From Cavia porcellus (taxonomy: Eukaryota; Chordata; Mammalia; Rodentia; Caviidae), in the NCBI RefSeq assembly GCF_034190915.1, contig NW_026947485.1, positions 34,299,519 through 34,363,518 of the forward strand: a stretch of 64,000 bases of DNA, in the 5' to 3' direction. The notes beneath the pieces are model-generated. The model did no database searches, was not told where the DNA came from, and saw only the letters and a program-made list of their open reading frames with translations. Made by a program: the position numbers and the translations under genes. Below are positions 46,383 through 59,050 of the stretch, one piece after another. Each line of letters begins with the position of its first letter. The first letter of the stretch is position 1.

Positions 46383-47279
46383 TTAGGACTTGTTCCTCAC
46401 TCCAAGTTCGTCTTGACTTGAGGGTTTGTGTTGAAAGTCTGCTGTGATTCTAATGGGCTTTCCTTGATAAGTGGGTTGTGTCTTTTCTCTAACAGCTTTT
46501 AGTATTCTGTTTTTATGTTGTATGTCTGGGATTCTGATTATTATATTTTTGGGTGTAGATTTATGTTGGTTGTGAGTGTTTGGCATTCTGTATGCCTCAC
46601 TTATCTGCATATCAGATTTTTTTCCCCATGTTTGGGAAATTTTCTTCTATTACGTCTCTGAATAGTTTACCTGTGTCATTTGCATTGACCTATGCAAATG
46701 CCTACTAGTCTTAGATTACTTCTCTTGATATCATCTTGAAAGTACTGTATTGTAATTTGATGTTGCTTTGTTGTTTTTAAAAGTCCTTCTCTTTCATGGT
46801 CACTGACTGTGAGCCTGTCCTCAAGGTCCGAAATTCTATCCTCAGCTTTATTTAAATGGTTTTGCCAGCTTTCAATAGAAGTTTTTGTTTCCAGGATATC
46901 TCTTTGAATTTGTTTCATAGATTCTGCTTGTTTTCTGTATTGTTCATTCAAGGTTTCAATCAATTTCCCATATTCCTGTATTTTTATCTATTTCTTCTCT
47001 GTCTATGCTGATCAGCTCCTTTACTAAGGTTGTTATTTCTGTCTTTATGTAAGAAACTATTTCTAATTTGATTTCCTGTATAGCCTCATGGATTTGTTTC
47101 TTTATTTCACTTGACATCTTTTTGGAGATTTCTGGGGTATGACTTTTAAAGTCCTCTGTTTCAGTGTCACCTCTACTTGCTCCTGATGGGCTAGATGTTT
47201 GAGATTGCATTTTGCTTTTTTGTGTTGTTATTTTCACCCTTAGAGCAATTATTTGGTCCTTCAATCCCAATAGTCTCAA
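46383..47279 (-). pseudogene. L1 ORF1, broken
   Basis: Three minus-strand segments in different frames: N-terminal (47279-46956), coiled coil (46963-46676, TKTSIESWQNHLNKAEDRIS, DLEDRLTVSD), RRM and C-terminal domain (46610-46383, YQGKPIRITADFQHK). Nearer to the ORF1 type of the plus-strand L1 than to the ORF1-only elements, judged by eye. Confidence 0.75.
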
Positions 47280-48057
47280 CTGTTCATAGCATGGATCTCA
47301 GGGTTCCACTGTGGGACTAATGTTTGTCTGATTGCTGAGTACTAAAGTGCAGAAAAGGGCCAGTCACCTGAATTCCTCCTGCAGGGCCTGTTGGGTGAAT
47401 CCTATATTCTTCCTGGGCTGACAAACCTAGGAGTATTGACGTAGGTCAGCTTTTAGTTCCTGCTGTTACTTTATCTTCAGGTTATTCCAGGTCACCAAAT
47501 CTCCCTGTCTAAAGTGTTCATGTCAGCTGAGGCCCTACTATGTCCTTATTGTGTGCCTGTGTGTCTCATAAACCCTTTTGATATTCTCCAAGTTGGGGGA
47601 GTCCTTTTTGGCACACTTCTCACTGTGCCTGATGTTCTCTGTGTGCAGGAAGGAGTCATCCATACTCTTGCCAGACTCACCAAGGGCTTACAGTTAGTTG
47701 GAAGGACTTTTACTATTGGCCCTATTTACAACCGCACATCTCTATTTTAGGGGCACACTCACCACACTGACTGGAGCCTGCTGAGATCCTCTGTTGTTGT
47801 GAGGCAGTTACTGAATCTCCCATCTGCTGTAGTCCAAGATTCTGGGAGAAACTGTGGGAGCTTAAGATCAACAGCAGTATTAAGTCCAGGGAGTAGGGAG
47901 TGCCCCCGAGGGGCCAGTACGTGTCCTGGGTCCGGGTGTCCGCTGGGCATGCAGGAAGTGTGGTGCGGTGGCATAGGCGTTCCTGGGCAAGCCAGTGGCA
48001 TAGGTCCAGGCGGGGCACAGTGGTGTACGAGGTCCTAGGCCGAGGGGCGGGCTGATG
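47280..48057 (-). promoter_or_regulatory. 5' UTR of the full-length minus-strand L1
   Basis: About 780 bases, GC-rich towards the 5' end at 48057. No tandem monomers; differs from the 5' UTRs at 9597-10190 and 2539-3284. Confidence 0.65.
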
Positions 48058-48072
48058 ACCTAGAGGATTTTT
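48058..48072. repeat. TSD of the full-length minus-strand L1 (5' side)
   Basis: Identical to 39300-39314. Confidence 0.9.
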
Positions 48073-48254
48073 AAAAGATCATGATGTTGGTTCTGATTTT
48101 GTAGATTTAGATTTTCAAAATCTAAGCACATGAACCCACTTTCCTGTCATTTGGCCACCAAGTTCCTTCTGTCTGTGTCATAATTCTAACAGTAAGGTTT
48201 CCTGTGGGTGGAAATGAATGCGCCTCAGATTTCAGTAGAGGCAGGACTAAACCA

Positions 48255-48740
48255 GAGAGTGTCAGTTGGATGTCAGTAGACTACAATGAATTCCCTTATA
48301 CCATTTCCACCTTTAAAACTAATCTTTTTGAGCTTCAGGTCTCTTATCTGAAAGGCAGAGTAATAAAAACTTACAGGTACCACAATAAAAACGAAATCAC
48401 GGGAATCTGGTGACCACTTAAGAAGACAATGTATGTGGACCACTCATTGTTACTCTAGTGTTTTAAGAAAACTGTATTAGTTATTAGACTGTATTGTTAT
48501 ATATTGAAAGAACTGGGCTTTTAAACTTATTTACTTGAGTTATTTAATCATTTTTGAGCCAAAATCTTTTATGCTAAAGATCAGAGACAGATAGAGAGAG
48601 AAAAAGAATGATAGCTTGTTCTTACAGGTTATTGTGAAGATTAAAGTGGATTATGTGTGAAGAGTATCTGACAAAACTCTCATCAATGCATGTGCTTCCT
48701 TCTTATATTAATTTACTATAACTATCAAATTAATAATTAG
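48255..48740 (+). repeat. MIR SINE relic(s)
   Basis: TGAGCTTCAGGTCTCTTATCTGAAAGGCAG (48329 on) matches the MIR core, and TTACAGGTTATTGTGAAGATTAAAGTGGAT (48625 on) the MIR 3' part, separated by unrelated bases. Confidence 0.6.
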
Positions 48741-49265
48741 TTGTTTGAATATTACTCTACATATATTATTTTTAAACAAAGAAATAAATCAAAGAGCTGC
48801 CCACACCCAAATTTTTTGAGTGATGTTTACATTCATGTTCCCTTTGGCATTAGCAACTCCTCTTCCATCTCTACAAAGTCCCCTCCTTGAATTTTTCCTG
48901 GGTCATTAAGACTGTTGCTGTGAAATACAAGATCTCAAACTACTGTCATGGAAACTTTATGGCAGTTATGACAGATACAAATTCTCACTGTTCTCTGGTA
49001 CTCAGAACTACAACATATTTACAAATTTTCTTTTTGAAGATTTCACCAAAGGAGAGAAACATTTCTGCTTGAACACCTAAATGAACCAAGAAAAAAAATT
49101 CTAAACTTGGCATCTACACAAGCCCCTTTGCCAAGTTTTTCTTGCTTAGGTCTTATAACTTCTCCTCCTGAGAAGACTTAAGGTGTAGATTCTTTAGTGT
49201 TGCCTTGCCCTCAAACTCTGGGAGCTAATTCTTAGATGGGTGATATGAGGTGAAAAGTGAAAGGG
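48741..49265. other. Unique, non-coding stretch
   Basis: Nothing recognised. Confidence 0.5.
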
Positions 49266-49269
49266 CTTT

Positions 49270-49400
49270 GAAAGCTATTCAATCTTGGCTTAAGCCTTAG
49301 TAGCTCTGTATGCATTGGGCAAATGAACCCCTCTGAATCTTACATGTCTCACTTAAAAGAGAGTAGTGATGCTCACCTTGTGCAATATTGAGACTAATCC
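49270..49400 (+). repeat. MIR SINE
   Basis: AATCTTGGCTTAAGCCTTAG, CATTGGGCAAATGAACCCCT, CTGAATCTTACATGTCTCAC in MIR order. Confidence 0.65.
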
Positions 49401-50490
49401 ATGCCGTATATAAGTAGACTGCACAAGAAAGTGATTCCATATATTCCCTTGTTCATTTTTGAACATCTTTATCCAGATACTCCCTTTGAGAGTGGAGAAA
49501 ATAATATGCACAATGAAAAATTCTGTGTGTGGGACTCCGCTGCACTGAAATAAATTCCCATTTTAAGACGGCCTTTCAGACTGCCCTCCTTGAGCCTAGA
49601 CATAGCCACACCTTTGCCTCCTGTGGGCTCCATATGGAATCTCTGGTGTTAGATGACCTCCTACCTGTCATCTAGCCAAGTAGAACACTTAGTGTTGACT
49701 TTCACATGAGTCGTTCTAGTCATATCCCTTTGTTAAATTTCTTTAGCATTTACTTTTCTCTAATAAAGTAGGCTATTCTGCCCTCAGAGGAAAACATTCT
49801 TCCCTTTCACATACCCTCTCACCTGCTCTTCTCTTCAGTGGAGGAGTGACTTCTCTGGTGAATTCAGGAAAAAGAATTATACAGTTTGGGCACAGCCTCT
49901 TCAGTGTCTGCATGCTTTATCTTGGAGAAAGAATTCTCTCTGAATTCAGATAGCATACATTTTACATCAGGTAAATGAGCTACCCGAAGAGACACAAAGA
50001 GCCAGCTTCGCCTGACACTGGTAGATACATTCAGTCCGTGAGTAAGGGTGTTGTGGAGCCCATGGACAAAGAGCAAACCACATTCTCCAATTTGTCTATG
50101 TCAGAAACAAGACTGATATTTTGATTCCCATATGCCTGATCTCCATTTGAGCTCCATTTGTTCTGTCTGTTGCTCAGTTTATTCTTGACTCAAGAGGAAG
50201 ACCAGGCTTCTTCAACCTCCAATAGATCATGATAAATATGTGTTGATTTTTTCTTTGGGCACCCCAGAGACTTCCATGAAAATTCTCTGAACTTTCATGG
50301 TTTTATGGATGTACACTACGATATTTTTTTTCTGAATAGGAAGCATGTGTTTGTCCTTTTGTCAAGCAAGCTCTGATAGTGTAGAAGTAATCCTATAGTA
50401 TGTGAGCGCTTTATAATGATTTATGATTTAGGTAAATGTTTTTCTAAGGCTTGCTTCAATGGTAACTCTCTGCAATTTTTATTTGTTTAT
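49401..50490. other. Unique, non-coding stretch
   Basis: No gene recognised. Confidence 0.5.
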
Positions 50491-50494
50491 TTGT

Positions 50495-50830
50495 TTTTCA
50501 CAATGGACAGTGCAACAAACTGAACATGCCTCTCCAAATTTGTGTGTTAAAATCTTAACCCGCTGTGTAGTCCTACTAGAAAGCAGAACCCCAAAGATGT
50601 GGTTAAATCATGAGGGTTCTGCTTTCATGAATGGAATTAACATTTTTAGAAAAGACTCCAGACAGGTCCCTTGCCCCTTTTTCAAGTGAAGTCACAGTGA
50701 CAAAATACTGTCTGTGAGGAGGTCAGATTTCAGGGACACTGAATGTACTGGCACCTTGATCTTGGACTTTACAGCCTCCAGAAAAGTGATAAATAAATTT
50801 CTGCTGTTTATAAACCATCCAACATAGGCT
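50495..50830 (+). mobile_element. MLT1-like (MaLR) LTR, old
   Basis: GAACATGCCTCTCCAAATTTG near the start, AGCCTCCAGAAAAGTGATAAATAAATTTCTG near the end: the typical start and poly-A end of old MaLR LTRs. Approximate ends. Confidence 0.55.
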
Positions 50831-52060
50831 ATTCTTGTTCTCTGGCAACTTTCATTTCTTTTGGGGGTCAGAAACCCATTTGGGAACCTGAGATAAAGTT
50901 TGGAACTCTTCTCTGGATAAATGTACATAACAATACACACCAAACTGTGTCTGTGTGGAATGGCTTTATGGGCCTTCTTTTTCCTGTTGGAAATGTCTGT
51001 CCACAAAAATAATGTAAGTAATACTTACCATGTTTTATGACTCACTCTTACAAAATTTGCCAAATTATTTTGACAATGAATTTTTCTTTCTTCCCGACAA
51101 AACATTGTCCTAACTCCAGTCCTATGCTTGCAGAAGGCTCTGCTCAGTCAGTGAGTTTCTTGGCCATTTGCTGTCATTTTTTGACAAAAAGTTCTTGAAA
51201 AAAAAATTGTGATTCAAAGCCCTCATTCTTATGAAACTGATGACTCTCATAACAATAAACAAGACTTCTTTCATGATTTTAGATTTTCGCAGACTACTTG
51301 AAAATTTATAATGAAAAGTAGGGCTTCCTGGGAGGCTGAGATAGCCCCACCCCTGTCTCCAAGCGGACTCCACCCTGTTGTTTTAATTAAACTCTTCTCA
51401 AGAGAACAATGTTGGCTTATGTAGCATTTTCAGCAAAGAGCAGTGACTTTGTAGAGAAGGGATGAAAGAACGGAAAAGGCTCTTTATCCTCTACTGGCAG
51501 CCACTTGGGGGAACCAAAGAAATGAGAGATAGAAGGCCAGTTAGTAGGATTTGTTAATATAAACTCCCTTGCTATTATCTCAAGGCTGACGAAGCTCTAA
51601 AGCTGTCTTCAGTGGTTAACCTTTGTTCTCCTTAGAAAGGAGGGTATGTGGCTGGATACTTCTTATCTATATAAATCTAGGTGTTTTTTTTTAAACAAAG
51701 AAAGATCATCATATCAATGTCTAAAAGAGATCATCTATCTTAGAAGGTGAGTTATATGACTAAGTAGACAAGGAGACTCACTTAATCAATGATCCGGGCT
51801 CTGTCATTAGCCACCCTAGTTAGCACTGTCATGTGGGAATGTAAGCAAAGTAACCAAGGTGGAAGTGATGGAGGTTATACAGGTGGCAGGGAATGCTGTT
51901 TACCAAAACTGGTATAACTGCTGCCACCACATGTCCATTCTGCCAAGAAGAGATTGACAGTGAATACTCACATGGCATGGATGATCCACCCCATAAAGGA
52001 AGTACCAAAGTCTGCACTTTATTGTATAAATAATCTAGCTAACAATCACTAGAAAAGTCT
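50831..52060. other. Unique, non-coding stretch
   Basis: No gene recognised. Confidence 0.5.
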
Positions 52061-52064
52061 GTGG

Positions 52065-52510
52065 TTCAGTTACTTTTCTCATTGCTAATCCAAAGTTAAA
52101 GAAAGAGAGTTTTATTTTAGCTCACAGTTTAAGGAAAGGTTTATTTCATCCCACAGTTTGTAAGAGGTTTTAGGACGTAGTCAGCTGTCTCCAAGACAGA
52201 GTGGCATGGAAGAACAGCATTGCAGGAAAACAGTCCATGGCAGGTCAGGCAGAATGCAGCAGTCAGCAAACAACAGCAGCCAGCCTCCCACTCTCTTTTA
52301 TCCCATGCAGTCTATAAGCCTCTTGGGTGGTACCACCTGCACCCAGGGTAGGGCTTTCCAGTACCCACACCCAGAGCTGTGGTAAATCAATTGGTGGACT
52401 AATCAAGTACCACATACCTTTAATCCCAGTATCACACTCTTAATCCACATTCACACATCATAGATTCAGTCACCTCCAAAAATTTCTAGCTACAATGGCA
52501 TGAAATTTAG
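52065..52510 (-). mobile_element. MaLR-type LTR
   Basis: Plus strand shows TTACTTTTCTCATTGCTAAT, GGTTTATTTCATCCCACAG and further on CAAGTACCACATACCTTTAA. The reverse-oriented poly-A signal and pattern match the LTR at 53116-53523. Approximate ends. Confidence 0.55.
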
Positions 52511-53115
52511 GGAAGCTAGATACAAGCTAGAACAGCTTGGAATTTACTCAGAAAGAAACAGGCACATATTTTGGATATAGATTTTATTTTTCTGCCCACA
52601 GAACCTCAGCCAACAAGATTAGCAGAAACTTCCTGTGTGTTTGTTTGAGTCACTACTATTGCATTCTAATAATATGCATCATATCAGGGGACTTATTGTA
52701 CAACAAAAGAGGTGTAAGACACAGGATCATGAGGTCCATAGTTGCATTACATGCCGAATGACCCAGGAGTTGCTGGGGAAGTGCCAGAGGAGCCAGATAA
52801 AGAGATAATATATTAGAGGTGGTATTTACAAGAAGGGGTCACCATGCAGTTGGAGAATGCACATTGAATTAATAACTTTTTATGGTGCTCCATCTCCAGT
52901 AAGAAGTACATGAGTCCAGAAATGGGGGATAGAAGCAGAAGTGACCTCGCTTATCACTGCTTTCAGTGACACCTTTGGGAAGCTTATGTCTCCCCTCTTT
53001 GTACTCTGGACTCTGCAAGCTTAATTCTGTTTTCCTAAAAGGAAACAGGCACCTAATACAAGAGTCCAATTTAATGATAAGCTCTGATAACTACCTAAGT
53101 ATTGGGGGCTTTTCT

Positions 53116-53523
53116 TACTTTTCTCATTGATGAGATAAAATAACCAGTACACACAAATTAATGGAGAAAAGGTTTATTTAGTTCGGTTTGTAGAGTTTTC
53201 AGTTCATAGTTGGCTGGGTCCAGGGAAGGGTGGTGTGGTAGAGAGGCATCACAGAGGAAAAGTAATTCATGGCAGGGAGAAGAGAATAAAAGCAAGAAAG
53301 CAACAAGTGACAAACAATAAGCTTCTTTCTGCCCTTATATTTTATCCAGGTTACCGGCCCTTAGGGTGAGTGGCACTCATATCCATAATTCTAACACCCT
53401 TAATCCTAACATTGCACCATAAGTCAATCTCAGCATTACATACTCTAGATACAGCCACCTCTGAAAAGCCCTGCTAATGGCCACATGAGGCTTTTGGGGA
53501 CCATCTAGACACAAACCATAACA
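53116..53523 (-). mobile_element. MaLR-type LTR
   Basis: Minus strand starts TGTTATGGTTTGTGTC (53523), contains GACCCAGCCAACTATGAACT and AACTAAATAAACC (poly-A signal), and ends near GAGAAAAGTAAG. Confidence 0.65.
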
Positions 53524-54699
53524 GAGATCCTCATACCAAAATATCAGCAAGCAAGGCAGGGAGTCATCAACACATGGAACTAATCTGATCAGAAAGAGGA
53601 GATAGGGAACTCTCTTGTTCTGTTGTAACTGTGAGTACACATATGCAGCAAACTTAGACTATAACAGATATAATTATCAAGGGATGGGTCATACCATCTA
53701 AATCTTTCAGACCTGCTGAAGTCACTGGTGGAGGTGAGAGGAATTTGGAAAATAGAGTGAGTACTAGTTGTAGCCCCAAGCCCAAATGCAGCAGGGGATG
53801 TAGCTCATCCCAGTAACTAACTGGAGGTGCCACTCAGTAAAGGACTTGTCACACAATTCCTGGAAATTCTACAAGCATACAGCCTTCAGGTCTCAGCCCT
53901 TCAACAGCTGCCACAGCTACAGACAGCCAATTTGTCTAATGTCGTACCTCTTCTGGGGAGCCCACATCAAATACCTGATGAATTTCATGGTTTGGTTTGA
54001 GTACCTGGCCACTTCAATGCATCTTACAACCATTCCTCCTTCTATTATACTAAAAGAGGTAGAAAATAAAATAAAACTCAGGAGATCTCTGATGCTCTAG
54101 GTGAGAGCACATGCATGTTGTATCTCCTAGCCTGACTTTAGTCACATGCATGCTACTCCCATCCCAGTAAGAATTCGTAAATATGTACTACATGCCAGGC
54201 ATATAATTAAGATAGAGTAAATTCTGGGATAAGCATCTGTGTTGAGAGGCCCTGAGATGACTCAGCACCCTGTCAATCTTTCTATCAATCACTCCTAGAG
54301 ATGCAGGGGGAGGCACTTAAGTTGATGTGCATCTGTTTTAAATTCCAAAAGAATGATTGATCAAGGGCTACTGCTGTTGCTACTTCTGTGTACTTTGATC
54401 TGTGTGTGGTGCTTTTATTTTCCAGGCAGCCCAGTATCATTTTTCTATCTGTTCTTTACCCTCTATTGACCTGGAACTTTCCCTGAGTACAACTTCCCAT
54501 GATCTTCAATGGATGTACTGCTTGCCACCTGCTGTCAGGTGTGTAGTCGGCAATTATTTTCTTATACACAAGAGCTTAGACTACATCTGCGCACTCCACA
54601 GTAACTGTCCCATCTTCTCTGTCTCCTAGATACTGCAGCAGGACACTAACTGGTCTCTCTGCATCCTTGCACTTCTGAGTCTTGTCTACAAGCAACAGC
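53524..54699. other. Unique, non-coding stretch
   Basis: No gene recognised. Confidence 0.45.
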
Positions 54700-55215
54700 C
54701 ATAATGGCCACTCTATAGTGCATATTAAAATATGATATTTCTCTGTGGAAAACCTTCCAATGATTTCAAGACACATTCCAAATAAAGCCCACCCTTTTTG
54801 TTATGGCTCTACAAGGATGCACATCCCAAGCCTGGCACTACTGTTTTAGCTCCATCTATATTTCCTATAAACTTCCAATTCACTTTTTCTGCTTTACCCA
54901 CACAGGCTTCTTCCTGTCCCTTTCTCAAACTCCCATACTAAAATCAAACCACTTCCTTCTACCCTCAAGATCTTTTTAGAAGTCTTCTACAATGGTGTGC
55001 CTCCAACCCATTCTCCTCACCCACTTTTAGGACTCTTTTGCACTGACATGCACCCCTAAATTAGGAATGCACGTGGTTTATGCTGCTCCATCAAGATTTC
55101 TGTTCAGAGATCATCGTTTCAAAGCAGCCAACCTTGCCTTCATTTATCTTCTCCTAATATCCATTATTTTTGTTCATATAGCTTACCATTATTTGGCATA
55201 CTATACCATTTGTTT
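54700..55215 (+). repeat. L2 LINE 3' fragment
   Basis: GAAAACCTTCCAATGATTTC, ATGGCTCTACAAGGATGCAC, CCTGGCACTACTG..., ATTTCTGTTCAGAGATCATC and AACCTTGCCTTCATTTATCT follow the L2 3'-end consensus in order. Ancient. Confidence 0.75.
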
Positions 55216-56110
55216 ATAATAGTCAGTGCTCACTAGGGAAACATTTTACAGTGGCTGCCTGCAGAGTCAGGTGTGGAAGAGTGAACAAAGGACTGTCTGC
55301 GTGCTGGAGATCTGAAGGAGCCAATCAAAAGTCAAAGGCCTGGAGCTCACTGTAAAGTCTGGTGTGTGTCTATATCAGTAAGCAAAAAGGTTTGTGCTAG
55401 GAAGCTGAAGAGTCTTGCTGCAAGGCAGAAGAGTCTCTGCTGGAAGCTAGGACAGTCTCCACTGGAAGCCAAGAAGCAGAAGGCAATGGTGAAAACTGAA
55501 GTGCTTCTGAAGAAACAGAAGCAAGACTTCCTTCTTTCTCTTTTATTTAATTCAGGCTACAAACCTATAGGCTGGTGCCATTGACCCCCAGGGTGCATCT
55601 TTCCTTTTCAGTAAATTTCCCATACAGTCATATCCAGTACTATGCTAAGGTGGACATTTGTCACTTGTTGATTCAACAGTTAAATATCACAAACCACCCC
55701 TTGTTAGGTTGACAACAAGACACATTTCCTTAAACCATACTTAGTCTCCAGACACAAAGGCAAGTTCATAATTACACGTGGCATGGCACACCTATCCTGT
55801 ATACAAACAGAAATACATTAACTCCCTCTCCAATACAGAAGGGAAGTTTTTCCTAGGGTGATGCTAATTCCTAACATTTCATAACTTAAGTATTATAACA
55901 CAGGTTTAATAATATATAAGAACCAACATATTGTCTATCAACATAGTTACAAAGAATGCCTATTAACAGAATAAAACAATTACAATCACTGTTTCTGTAA
56001 CTGATTTCAAGATCATAGCTGATATTTATAACTACTTTCTTCTATTACCTATTTTGTATTCCCTTGGCCTTCAGTAAGCATCTCAGCAGAGTTTGGTTGT
56101 TTTCTTGGTA
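55216..56110. other. Unclassified stretch with short internal repeats
   Basis: 55385-55500 contains loosely repeated GAAGAGTCT...GCTGGAAGC units of about 25-30 bases. No gene. It may include the degraded 3' end of the ERV-L element on its right, but no LTR was recognised. Confidence 0.4.
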
Positions 56111-56199
56111 GGTGATCAATATTTTCATTTTTAAAGGTTCCAGGTCGTGTGTCACCCTGCTTGTATGGAGTTGTTATAGTTTGCCTTTGATCTTAGTAA

Positions 56200-59050
56200 C
56201 AGAGTATGGTGACACTAGGAGGTTCCCTGACGGCTCCCCAATGGTTCCCCAGTGGAAGAATGCACTCCATTCTTCTTTCTTCCATTGTGGAGTAATAGTC
56301 CAATTTCCCCATGATAATCTGGATCAATCATCTCTGCCAACACCATAATTCCTATTTTAGTTTGTTTAATCAGAGGCATGAGGAGTCCAAAATGACTACA
56401 GGAAGTCTTAATCCCGTTGTTGTGCTTCCTAGTAGAAACCACTCCCCTCTGCTCCAGAACTAAGACTTCTAGGCTAGCAGAGAATATGGTCATGGAATCA
56501 GGAAGTAAAAACTTTGCTAGAAAATCACTAGAGGTAATGGTGTGTGGCAACAGTCCTGCTTCCAACCTTGATTCCTAGACCCATGAAACCAGGCTATGAG
56601 AGATACAGTACCATAGAGTGGATGCTGATTCAAAGCATATGAATCCTTTTGAAGACTCGTGCCCCAGCCATGCAAGATATTGCCACTTATCTGGCACTGT
56701 AGCTGCATCTTGAAAAGGACAATCTATTTTTCTATCAATTCAGCTGCTTCTGTATGATAAGGAACATGGTAAGATCAGTGAATTCCAGGGAAGTGGGCCC
56801 ATTGACTCACTACTTTGGCCATAAAATCTGTTCCTTGGTCAGAGACAATGCTGTGTGAAATAGGCATCCCATAAATCATTGGGTGGTAGTTTTGGCAAAA
56901 GCATTACATGTAGGAAAAGCAAATCCATACCCAAAATTAAGTGTCTGTACCAGAAAGGACAAACCACTGTTCTTTTCATGATGGCAGTGATACAAAAAAA
57001 ATCAATCTGGCACCAAGTTGCAGGCTGATTCCCCTAAGAAATTGTTCTGTATTGGGAACTCAGTGTTGCTTCCTGATGTTCACATATTGGGCATTCAGCA
57101 GTGGCTGCAAATCAGCATTGGTGAGTGGGAGTCCCTGATGTTAAGTCCATGCATAACCTCCACCCCTGCTACCATGGCTACTTTGTTCATGACTCTATTG
57201 GGCAATGGAGAGGGGTGGCTGAAAAAAGTTTGACTGGAATCTATAGACTGTGTCATCTTGTTGACTTGATTATTAAATTTCTCTCATACTGAGGCTACTT
57301 TTTGGTAAGTGTTTCCATGAGAAACAAATACCTTTACATCCTTTGGCCGTATAGATTAGTCTATCTGTATACCTCTTCTCAAATATCTTTGTCACTAATT
57401 TTCTAATCATGTTTCTTCCCAATGCCTGACCATTTGGTCAGACTATTGGCTACTCACCATGAATCTGTATTGAGTCCCATACTTGACCTTTTTTTTCTAC
57501 TATGCAAAATGTATGACCAAATGTACTGCTTGAAGTTTTGCCCACTGTGAAAATTTCCCTTCACCACTGTCCTTCAGGGATGGCCTGGAAGAAGGCTATA
57601 AGGCTACAGCCGTCCACTTGTGGGTGATGCCTGCATAACATACAGAATCATCCATATACCAGACCCTAGTTCTCTTTCCTTCTGTCATATGATTAGATGG
57701 TACACCCTCCATGAGGCCATAGGTGCATGTTGAGAGACATAAGGCAATATAACAGGAGTAAGGACTATGGCATTTCATAACATCTTAATGAAACTTTCAT
57801 TTACCTGGTTTAAGAACATGTATACCAATTATATAGTGCTGGACTGTTGCTGAGCACATTCAACTTTATGGCTTGATGAATCAGATAATACCCGGCTCAT
57901 GGTAGTCAGTTTAGGTCACATGGTAACCTGGTGAAGAGTTCACTTTGCACTAAGATCCAATTGCATGCCAGGAACTGTTTTTCAAAAAGAGAGCAGCTGT
58001 CTGCAGACAGTGGCAGAGCTTTTCTCCAAAATCCTAAAGGCCTCTACTGTGAATCACTTATGGGGATCTGCCAGAGACACAGACAGCATCCCTACCTGCC
58101 GCTGACATTACAAGTCCCATTGGATCTGCTGGGTCATATGGCCTCAGTGGCAGAACATCCTGCACAGCAGCCTGCACTTGTTGCAGAGCCTTCTCTGGTT
58201 TTTTACTCCACTCAAAACTAGCAGCTCTCTGAGTCACTCGGTAGGTAAATGGACAAGACTAAAACACCTAAGTGAGGAATGTGTTGCCTCCAAGTATTCA
58301 AAGAGATCCACCATGCATTGTGGTTCTTTTTTGGTTGTAGTGGGAGCCAGAGGCAATAAATTATTTTTTACCTTAGAAGGAATATTTCTACATGACCCTC
58401 ACACCACCAGACTCAGAAATTTCACTGAAGTAGAGAGACCTTAAGTTTTAGTTGGATTTATTTACCATCCTCTGGCACACAGATACTTTACTAAGAAGTC
58501 CAGAGTGGTTGTGACATCCTGCTCACTTGGTTCAGTCAACACAATATCATCAATATGATAGGCCAGTGTTATATCTTGTGGAAGAGAAAGAGAATCAAGA
58601 TCCCAGAAAACTAAGTTGTGACACAGGACAGGAGAGTTAGTATAACCCTGAGGTAAAACAGTGAAGGTATATTGTTGCCCCTGCCAGTGAAAGCATATTG
58701 TTTTTGATGGGACTTATGGATAAAGATGGAGAAGAAGGCATTTGTTAAACCTGTAGCTCCATATCAAGTACTAGGAGATACGTTAATTTGTTCAACCAAG
58801 GAATCTGTGTCTGCAATTGGAGTCACCACTTGACTCAGTTTATGATAATCTACCATCATCCTCAAAAACCCACCCTTCTCATTCAAGTCTATTTGGCCTA
58901 TAGGGAAGAAGGGTGGGTTTTTGAGAATGATGGTAGATTATGATAAACCTTAATAGTGGCACTAATCTCCACAATCTCTCTAGGTATAAAATATTGTTTT
59001 TAGTTTACAATTTTCTCAGGTAAAGGCAACTCTAACAGCTTTGATCTGAT
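56200..59050 (-). pseudogene. Endogenous retrovirus ERV-L pol remnant, decayed
   Basis: On the minus strand the ERV-L pol order can be followed: reverse transcriptase (about 59010-58400, with a VDY motif and an active-site box ending IDD near 58550), RNase H (about 57780-57596), integrase (core about 57050-56900, C-terminal part about 56700-56560) and a C-terminal dUTPase domain (about 56550-56215). A dUTPase after integrase is the hallmark of ERV-L. Stops, frameshifts and one inverted duplication (58839-58947) disrupt it. No env and no LTR recognised. The element is ancient and non-functional. Confidence 0.75.
58839..58947. repeat. Near-perfect inverted repeat inside the ERV-L reverse transcriptase
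   Basis: Arms 58839-58879 and 58907-58947 are 41 bases each, complementary with two mismatches, around a 27-base loop. The left arm is the ancestral coding sequence; the right arm is its inverted copy. Confidence 0.9.

Larger units (their letters stand above)
39315..48057 (-). mobile_element. Full-length L1 with a nested ORF1-only element
   Basis: Exact 15-bp duplications flank a span that on the minus strand reads: 5' UTR (48057-47280), ORF1 (47279-46383), ORF2 (46122 to about 39690, interrupted at 44549-41395), and a short 3' UTR (39660-39318). Without the 3.15-kb guest the element is about 5.6 kb. All frames are broken. Confidence 0.9.
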
